64,000 nucleotides of DNA, taken from Sindora glabra (taxonomy: Eukaryota > Streptophyta > Magnoliopsida > Fabales > Fabaceae). Each line of letters begins with the position of its first letter. Position 1 is the first letter of the stretch. Below the pieces are notes generated by a model. That model was not told the DNA's origin, did no database searches, and saw nothing but the letters and a program-made list of their open reading frames with translations. Shown here piece by piece: positions 63,641-64,000 of this stretch. A program made the translations under genes and the position numbers. The DNA lies in NCBI GenBank assembly GCA_020226215.1, contig CM035235.1, forward strand, positions 70,519,283 to 70,583,282, written 5' to 3'.

Positions 63641-64000
63641 CACTTTTTTTTTTTTAAATTCTTGTAGCTTATTTTCCATATTAGTTCACTATTAAACTTA
63701 ATCTAGAAGAGTTTGAAAAGAAGATAAAGATCACTTGCTTGGACTTTCAATACATCAAGGGCTGATCCCCAAGTAATTTTGTGATTCCGTGGATGTATTT
63801 ATCTTCCCATTGGATGCCAGGGATTCCAGGGATATTTTGAGCCAAAAAGGCTAAACTCACACTTCTTATATCTATTTTCCGACGTACTCTCAATCATAAA
63901 ATTGATGAAACTCAGAATGTCACTTGTTTTGTGAGTGAGAATGGATTGGGTGTAGATATAGAAGTTCAAATTCAGCAAAATTAATCTTGAATAAAAAGAT
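63641..64000. other. Right edge: intron or 3' region of the coiled-coil gene
   Basis: AG acceptors exist at several places (for example before GGCTGATCCCC near 63761), but each leads quickly to a stop. Whether this is an intron or 3' UTR is not decidable here. Confidence 0.3.

Noticed and set aside
1..64000. CRISPR arrays, operons, phage or organelle DNA
   Set aside because: Tandem repeats here are long, diverged and AT-rich, and the genes have plant introns, so bacterial structures do not apply; no organelle gene was seen.

Overview
The window is nuclear DNA of a flowering plant, most likely a woody core eudicot. The evidence is spliced genes with GT-AG introns, plant-type protein families (an LRR receptor-like protein, a vacuolar proton pyrophosphatase, DOXC-class 2-oxoglutarate dioxygenases), and very AT-rich intergenic DNA full of MITE-like elements, fold-back repeats and microsatellites. 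The species cannot be fixed from the sequence alone.

Layout, left to right. 1-6.5 kb is non-coding: a CpG-rich patch, a possible Copia-type LTR remnant, and three decayed copies of a roughly 300-bp repeat. 6.5-16.3 kb holds a decayed LRR receptor-like protein gene (+) with at least three reading-frame breaks, one of them at a CT microsatellite. Its 6.9-kb third intron is filled with repeats. 16.3-28.5 kb is gene-free and holds several transposon-like inverted repeats, the largest a 1.3-1.4-kb fold-back element. 29.25-33.97 kb is an intact type-I (K+-dependent) vacuolar H+-pyrophosphatase gene (+). 34.5-38.4 kb and 48.2-50.8 kb are two near-identical, intact 2OG-Fe(II) dioxygenase genes (-). 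45.0-46.5 kb is a truncated, broken copy of the complex I 24-kDa subunit gene (NDUFV2), and 53.8-56.35 kb is the intact gene (+). 59.8-61.5 kb is an intact calcineurin-B-like EF-hand gene (+). 63.08 kb to near the right edge is an unrecognised coiled-coil gene (+).

The most informative structure is a tandem segmental duplication. The ancestral order was pyrophosphatase (+) / dioxygenase (-) / NDUFV2 (+). A segment from the last intron of the pyrophosphatase gene to intron 4 of NDUFV2 was duplicated head to tail. Each end of the repeat therefore carries a gene fragment: a 5' half of NDUFV2 is joined to the 3' end of the pyrophosphatase gene, and the join is visible near base 46475. The two outer genes stayed whole, the inner fragments are pseudogenes, and the dioxygenase is now a two-copy gene. 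Later insertions and a local tandem duplication made the left unit longer than the right one.

The genes do not form an operon or one pathway. The pyrophosphatase acts at the vacuole, NDUFV2 in mitochondrial complex I, the EF-hand protein probably at a membrane through an N-terminal glycine, and the dioxygenases probably in specialised or hormone metabolism. I found no CRISPR array, rRNA, tRNA or intact autonomous transposon. All gene models were made by eye from splice sites and family knowledge; no search was run.
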